DNA of 64,000 nucleotides. Source: Distichodus sexfasciatus (Eukaryota; Chordata; Actinopteri; Characiformes; Distichodontidae). The notes beneath the pieces are model-generated. The model had not been told where the DNA came from. It worked only from the letters and a program-made list of their open reading frames with translations, and ran no database searches. Within the stretch, counting starts at the first letter, position 1. Every line of letters begins with the position of its first letter. The DNA is taken from the NCBI GenBank assembly GCA_032718565.1, contig JAVGVS010000234.1:520933-584932 (forward strand), in the 5' to 3' direction. Position numbers and translations under genes: made by a program. This document shows positions 59,801-64,000 of the stretch, piece after piece.

Positions 59801-62014
59801 GTGTGTGACTTCCTTTTGAGAAACTGGATAGGAAAAAATATTGTATATCGACATCCAAAAATATTGTGATTTGAACGTGGAGTCGGATTGCCCAGACGTA
59901 GTGGTGATTCCGCTTGTTCCGTTGACACCTGGATGTCTGTATAATTTGTAGGAGGGATGCAGGACTTTAATTACTTGAGAGGAAACTGCTTCGAAGTCAC
60001 GTTGGAGCTGAGCTGCTGCAGATATCCACCGGCTTCCGAGCTCTACGCAGAGTGGAACAATAACCGAGAAGCACTGCTGGCGTTCATGGAGAAGGTAACA
60101 GGTTTATAAATTGATGTACACTCTGTGTTGGAGAAGCTACTTTGAAACGGCATCTTTTCCAGCAACTTGTGATTAAAAGCGTCTAAGCCAAACCCAAGCG
60201 ATTGGTTTGCGTGCACTGAAATCCACATTGTGTTAAAAAGTATCTTCAGCAGTGATGATAATTAATATTAATGGTTTGAGTTTTGAATGAGATGAGGTTT
60301 GGTTTTTGTTCCAAGGTTCACATCGGGGTCCGAGGTTACGTCATGAGCTCTTCGGGACTGGGTCTGGTGGACTCGGTAGTGTCTGTGGCAGGAATCAATC
60401 ACAACGTCACCACTTGGATTTTTGGTGATTATTACCGGCTGCTGCTGCCGGGAACGTACAGCATCACGGCCAGCTCTCCCGGGTGTGTTACTGCAGTCAC
60501 ATCCTCCTCCTCCTCCTTTTGTTCTCTTCACATTCTGCTGCTTCTTCCTTCTTTCACCACTTAACTGTTTTCACAGCTCATCAAGGAGAAGTTTATGATA
60601 TTAGATTAGATTATTACACAACATGGCAGTCCTTCTTCTTCCCCTTCTTCTTTTTCTTCATTCCTTCCCTTTTCCTCCTCCTCATTCTTCCTCTTCTTCT
60701 CCTCCTCATTCTTCTCTTTCTTCTTCTTCTCCTCCACCTCCTTGTCCTTCGTCCTCTCCACCTCCCTTGTTTTTTCGAGCTCTTCCTTTTCTTAGTCCCC
60801 GTCTGTGTTTCAGGTCTCTTTTAAAGACTACACACAATATGACAGTGCTTCTTCTCCTTCTTCGTTCTTCTTTTTCTCCATCCTCCTCTTCTTCATTCTC
60901 TTCCTCCTCCTTTGACTTTTCTTCTTTTTAATCTTTCTGAGCTTTTATCTCTCCATGTCTCAGGTATCTTGCAAAGAGTGTGCATGATGTGCTTCTCCTC
61001 CTTATTCTTGGAGTCATCCTTTCCCTTCTCCTCCTCTTCTGTTTAAGATCTGCTCTTCCTCTTAGTCTTTCAGAGCTTTTATCTGTCTGTGTTTCAGGTA
61101 TCTTGCGAAGACTGTGCACGACGTGGCGGTGCTGGAAGGCAGAGCGACTCTACTCAACTTTGTGTTAAAGGATGAAGAGGAAGAGAACATGATGAAGATG
61201 ATGACCATGGAGCAGACTCTCACCAGTCCTGCTCCCACTCCGACTGACCCGAACCCCCAAATATCCACAGCGTTGTCCACTCCGGAACCCACGCTTCAGC
61301 CGCGAGACTTTGCTCGCCACACCTACTCGGACATGGAGCTGTTTTTGAGAGGAATGAACACGGTTTATTCTGCCCTGACGCACCTCTACTCGATTGGGCA
61401 GTCCGGACAGGGCAGGGAGATCTACATCATGGAGATATCTACAGATCCTGCCGTGGAACAGCCTGGTGCGCGTCTTTAGTACTCAAGTAAATTCTTCTTC
61501 ACCTCCTTCACATTTTCCCATATTTCATCTAGCAGACGCTCCTCTCTAGAAAAACTTACATTTCCTGCTTTGGAGTAACTTACTCAGGGGACAGACGGTG
61601 GTGAAGCTTTACCTCTACTCATCTTCTTCATTCTTCTTTTCCTCCTCCCTTTCTTCTTTTGCTTCTTCTTCCTCTTCTGTTTTTTCTGTATCCTCCTCCT
61701 CCTCTTCTCCTTCTTCCTCTTTTACTGCTACTTCTTCTTCTTCTTCTCCTCTTCCTCCTCCTACTCCTTCTCCCTCTTTTACTTCTTCATTGTCATTCTT
61801 CTTCCTTCTTTCCTTCTTTCTCCTCCTCCTCTTCCTTCTTCATTGTTCTCTTCTTTTTCATCATTCTTCATTCTTCTTCTTTCCGTTCTTATTCCTTCTC
61901 CTTCTTCTTTACTTTATCCCTCTTCTTCTTATCCTTCATCATTCTTCTTTTTCTTCCTTATCCTTCTTTTTCTTCCACTTCTTCTTCTTTCATCTTCATT
62001 CTCCTTCTTTTTTT

Positions 62015-62045
<31 letters not shown>

Positions 62046-62722
62046 GTTCTTCTCCTTCTAGTCCTCTCTTACTTTCTTCCTCTTCTTCTTTGTCATCATT
62101 CTTCTTCTTCTTCACCCCAATAAGTTCCCTTCCCCAATAAGTTTAGTTTAAATCTTGTTTAATATTGGTCCAAGACACACGCAAGTTCACTTCCAATCCT
62201 TATTTTGGCCACCAGCGGGCATCTGTCGTCATTGCCTGTCTGCATATTAAAATGGTTTCAGCAGCTGATAGTGTAACAGCTAGCTGAGCAGAATCGGCAG
62301 AAACAGTCTTTATTTCTTCTTTTCTTTTTCACCCTTTCATTCCTTTCTAGTTTCTTCACTTTCTTGTTCATTCTTTATCTTTTTCTTCCCACTTTTCGGC
62401 TGCTAATTGCAGAGTTTTTGCCGTTGAGATACCGTTCATGGCTTATTCTGGCCACCATTAAAGTTGTCATTCCCTGTTTTGGTCACAGCGGGCCATGTTA
62501 ACATTAATTCTCTCTCTGTCACCTGCACAGGTAAACCCGAGGTGATGTTTGTGGGAAACCTGCATGGCGGTGACGCAGTGGGCCGAGCTGTTCTTTTGAA
62601 TTTGGTGGAATATTTGTGCTACAGTTACGGCAGTGACGCTTTGGTCACCAATTTGGTCAACAGCACGAGGATCCACATTCTGCCCTCCATGAACCCTGAC
62701 GGCTATGAAATGTCCCTGGAGG
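56897..62722 (+). CDS. cpd: Carboxypeptidase D-like, 5' six exons (gene continues past right edge); catalytic residues altered
   Basis: Carboxypeptidase D is a trans-Golgi membrane metallocarboxypeptidase with three tandem CP domains that trims C-terminal Lys/Arg. Exons: 56897-57492, 59462-59661, 59952-60094, 60316-60482, 61098-61465, 62531-62722; all GT-AG and in frame, giving 555 residues. Residues 1-20 look like a signal peptide. Domain I spans about 30-313, followed by its transthyretin-like beta domain (VHIGVRGYV, GINHNVTTW, GDYYRLLLPGTY). Domain II starts about residue 440 (SDMELFLRGMN, GREIYIMEIS, NPDGYE). The fold is clear, but hallmark residues are not all present: HGDE at 96-99 is kept; DLNR is DLIQ (166-169); the second zinc His is Arg207 (YLRGG); the WY segment before GGMQD is missing; the Glu in LELSCC (284) is kept; domain II has HGGD at 503-506. 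The frame is otherwise clean, arguing against simple decay. Domain II's end, domain III and the membrane anchor lie beyond the window. Confidence 0.9.
57493..59461. other. cpd intron 1
   Basis: Two-kilobase intron starting GTAGGC and ending TTTTCCAG. Contains the LINE-tail-like fragment at 58478-58565 and a hAT-like AT-rich segment at about 59010-59296 that ends TGCTCAGCCCTAAC. A repeated phrase GTGATTTCCATGCAGTCAGA at 59317-59336 matches GTGGTTTCCATGCAGTCAGA at 58909-58928, so a piece was duplicated about 410 bases apart. Confidence 0.5.
60577..61000 (+). repeat. Decayed tandem copies of the cpd intron 4/exon 5 junction
   Basis: The true exon 5 begins at 61098 after a CAG acceptor, reading TATCTTGCGAAGACTGTG. 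Related acceptor-plus-exon-start copies precede it: one at 60964 (TATCTTGCAAAGAGTGTG, nearly identical, then CTT-rich DNA), one at 60814 (CTCTTTTAAAGACTACAC) and a more distant one at 60577. The upstream flanks also match (CTTTCWGAGCTTTTATCT before the 60964 and 61098 junctions; CTGTGTTTCAG before the 60814 and 61098 junctions). Each copy keeps an AG acceptor but loses the exon into polypyrimidine DNA. This looks like local tandem duplication of about 130-240 bases. Confidence 0.6.
61618..62115 (+). repeat. Long TTC/TCC polypyrimidine tract in cpd intron 5
   Basis: About 500 bases of nearly pure pyrimidine on the plus strand, dominated by TTC and TCC units, with a clean (TTC)n run near 62015-62043. 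Reading frames across it give only Ser, Leu and Phe and are not genes. A similar pyrimidine-rich stretch lies at 60625-60935 in intron 4. Confidence 0.85.
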
Positions 62723-63050
62723 GTAGGTATTTATATTGAACATTATATATTTAACTAATCACTGTAAAAATGTGTCCTAAACGGATATGTAGTACATCCA
62801 GTCCAGAATAACAGCTTTTCATGCCTCAGAGTAGAGAAGTACCAACGGTCAAGTTCCAAACCAGAGTTCTCTGGAAAATAGCAGAAATATTTGAGCACAG
62901 AGAGGTATATTCTCGCAGATATTTAAACCAAGTAGAAAATAGTGCAGTGTTTAGCCTCTTTTTAAAACTGTTACATTCACATATATCGAATGAAGCAGAG
63001 ACTCTTATCCAGGGGTGCATTCCCCAAAAATGATGTTCACAACACTATTC
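62723..63050. other. Start of cpd intron 6, no gene seen
   Basis: Follows the donor GTAGGT at 62723. AT-rich DNA with no motif I recognise. The next cpd exon (rest of domain II) is not found before the window ends. Confidence 0.5.
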
Positions 63051-63245
63051 AAGATTTCAAGGTTCTTTATTGTCATCAGTCGCTTTATACATGTACAAAG
63101 TGTGATGGGACAGCGTGTCCCCATGGCCCGGTGCAACATATAGTAACACTGAACATTACATTCAACAGGACAAAAGGTGCAACAAGCAACACAATAAATA
63201 CAGAACGAACACGATAAATACAGAACGAACACAATAAATACAGTA
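63051..63245. mobile_element. LINE 3'-tail-like repeat (copy 2)
   Basis: Begins TTTCAAGGTTCTTTATTGTC and matches the segment at 35090-35290 closely over almost 190 bases (shared CAGCGTGTCCCCATGGCCC and AGGTGCAACAAGCAACAC). CTTTATTGTCAT-type ends are typical of 3' tails of fish LINEs read from the minus strand. Short direct repeats (GAACACRATAAATACA) occur at its right end. Confidence 0.55.
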
Positions 63246-63424
63246 AGAAAGTAGCATTTAGTGAAGAGATGGAATGTGAACATCAGGATGTTTGGTATTG
63301 GTTAGTGTATGTTTCACAAGAACATTACAATATAAAAAACAATCACAATGAATAGACAGAACAATAAATACACAACACTCCAGTACTATTTGAAGGTGGG
63401 GATGTAAACCTTAATGACTGATGT

Positions 63425-63565
63425 TGTCAAAGTCAAAGTAAACTTTATTGTCATCTCTTCTATATGTTGTACAGATATACAGAGAGACGAGAAGACGTGG
63501 CTCCAGATTACACAGTGCAACAAGAAATAAAGAGAACAAAGAATAGATAGGGCACATGGAATAAA
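63425..63565. mobile_element. Second LINE-tail-like repeat, related to 58478-58565
   Basis: Reads AAACTTTATTGTCATCTC, then ACAGAGAGACGAGAAGACG. The segment at 58478-58565 in cpd intron 1 reads GAACTTTATTGTTATCTC, then ACACAGAGACGACGTGGCT, so the two are diverged members of one dispersed family different from the copies at 35090 and 63051. Confidence 0.45.
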
Positions 63566-63837
63566 CAATATATAAATAGGACACAAAATATACATTGCAC
63601 ATGATTATTATACTGCACAGGTTAGATGTAGAACTGAAGGCATCATTGGAAGAAGGTGAATTTACAGTTATTGTGTTAACTCTAGTGCATCTGAGTGTGC
63701 CCATGTAGACAGTAGACGGTAGGTATGTAGGGTGCAGGTGTGAGGTAGTTGGAGGTATTTTAAGAGAGCTCTGATATTAATGTGCGTTCAGAGTCCTGAT
63801 GGCTATGTTAGTTGTTAGCAACTATGCTTTTGGAAAA

Positions 63838-63988
63838 CGCCCCACAGAGCGACTTCCATTTCCTCAGTACAGGGACAGTCTCCCTAAGAGTAACTTGGGG
63901 TTAAGGGTCTTGCTCAGGGATTCAAACCCACGACCTCTTTTTTCCAGAGGCGAGCATTCATACACTAGCCCACCACCACCACCCCTCT
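63838..63988 (-). mobile_element. tRNA-derived SINE, degraded
   Basis: On the plus strand it reads GATTCAAACCCACGACCTC, the complement of a tRNA B-box, preceded by GGGTTAAGGGTCTTGCTCA and ending CTAGCCCACCACC (complement of the A-box region). It is the same family as the copies at 7701 and 14833, but reversed. Confidence 0.65.
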
Positions 63989-64000
63989 CTTCTCACCACT

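Noticed and set aside
61598..62140. 180-codon Ser/Phe/Leu frame
   Set aside because: Produced by the TTC/TCC polypyrimidine tract of cpd intron 5.

Overview
The window is nuclear DNA of a vertebrate, almost certainly a teleost fish. It is AT-rich, with long introns, GT-AG exons, tRNA-derived SINEs, an L2-like LINE, Tc1 and hAT-type DNA transposons, and many microsatellites. The species cannot be fixed from the sequence. An otophysan such as a catfish or characin is possible, but that is only a guess from the repeat style.

Five protein-coding genes can be built exon by exon. From left to right they are: vitronectin (vtn, minus strand, first five coding exons, 3' part beyond the left edge); slc13a2 (plus strand, 12 exons, complete, 611 aa predicted); unc119 (minus strand, 5 exons, complete, 206 aa predicted); a beta-A crystallin of the cryba1 type (plus strand, complete, 186 aa predicted); and the 5' part of a carboxypeptidase D gene (cpd, plus strand, six exons, running off the right edge). 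Human VTN, SLC13A2, UNC119, CRYBA1 and CPD all map to 17q11.2, so this is a conserved linkage block. The genes do different jobs and do not form a pathway: extracellular adhesion and coagulation protein, plasma-membrane dicarboxylate/citrate transporter, acyl-binding trafficking chaperone, lens structural protein, and secretory-pathway carboxypeptidase.

Layout: 1-2420 vtn; 2421-11700 repeat-rich intergenic DNA with an L2-like LINE fragment and SINEs; 11718-24630 slc13a2; 24668-25158 a MITE made of short imperfect repeats; 27478-44329 unc119, whose introns hold a broken Tc1 element, a 650-bp inverted-repeat element and a 184-bp hAT-type MITE; 44560-47660 a roughly 3-kb C-rich minisatellite directly upstream of unc119; 47660-51250 intergenic DNA with microsatellites; 51258-55245 cryba1; 56398-56782 a second copy of the short-repeat MITE just ahead of cpd; 56897 to the end, cpd with polypyrimidine introns.

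The most unusual observation is the cpd copy. Its frame is open and spliceable across six exons. However, domain I has Arg where the second zinc-binding His should be, Ile-Gln where the substrate-binding Asn-Arg should be, and lacks the segment with the catalytic Tyr. Domain II has HGGD instead of HxxE at its first zinc motif. This looks like a carboxypeptidase D paralog turned into a pseudoenzyme. Other points of interest are decayed tandem copies of a cpd intron/exon junction, a shifted splice acceptor in cryba1, and the minisatellite, whose units carry a consensus 5' splice site and G-runs on the unc119 sense strand.
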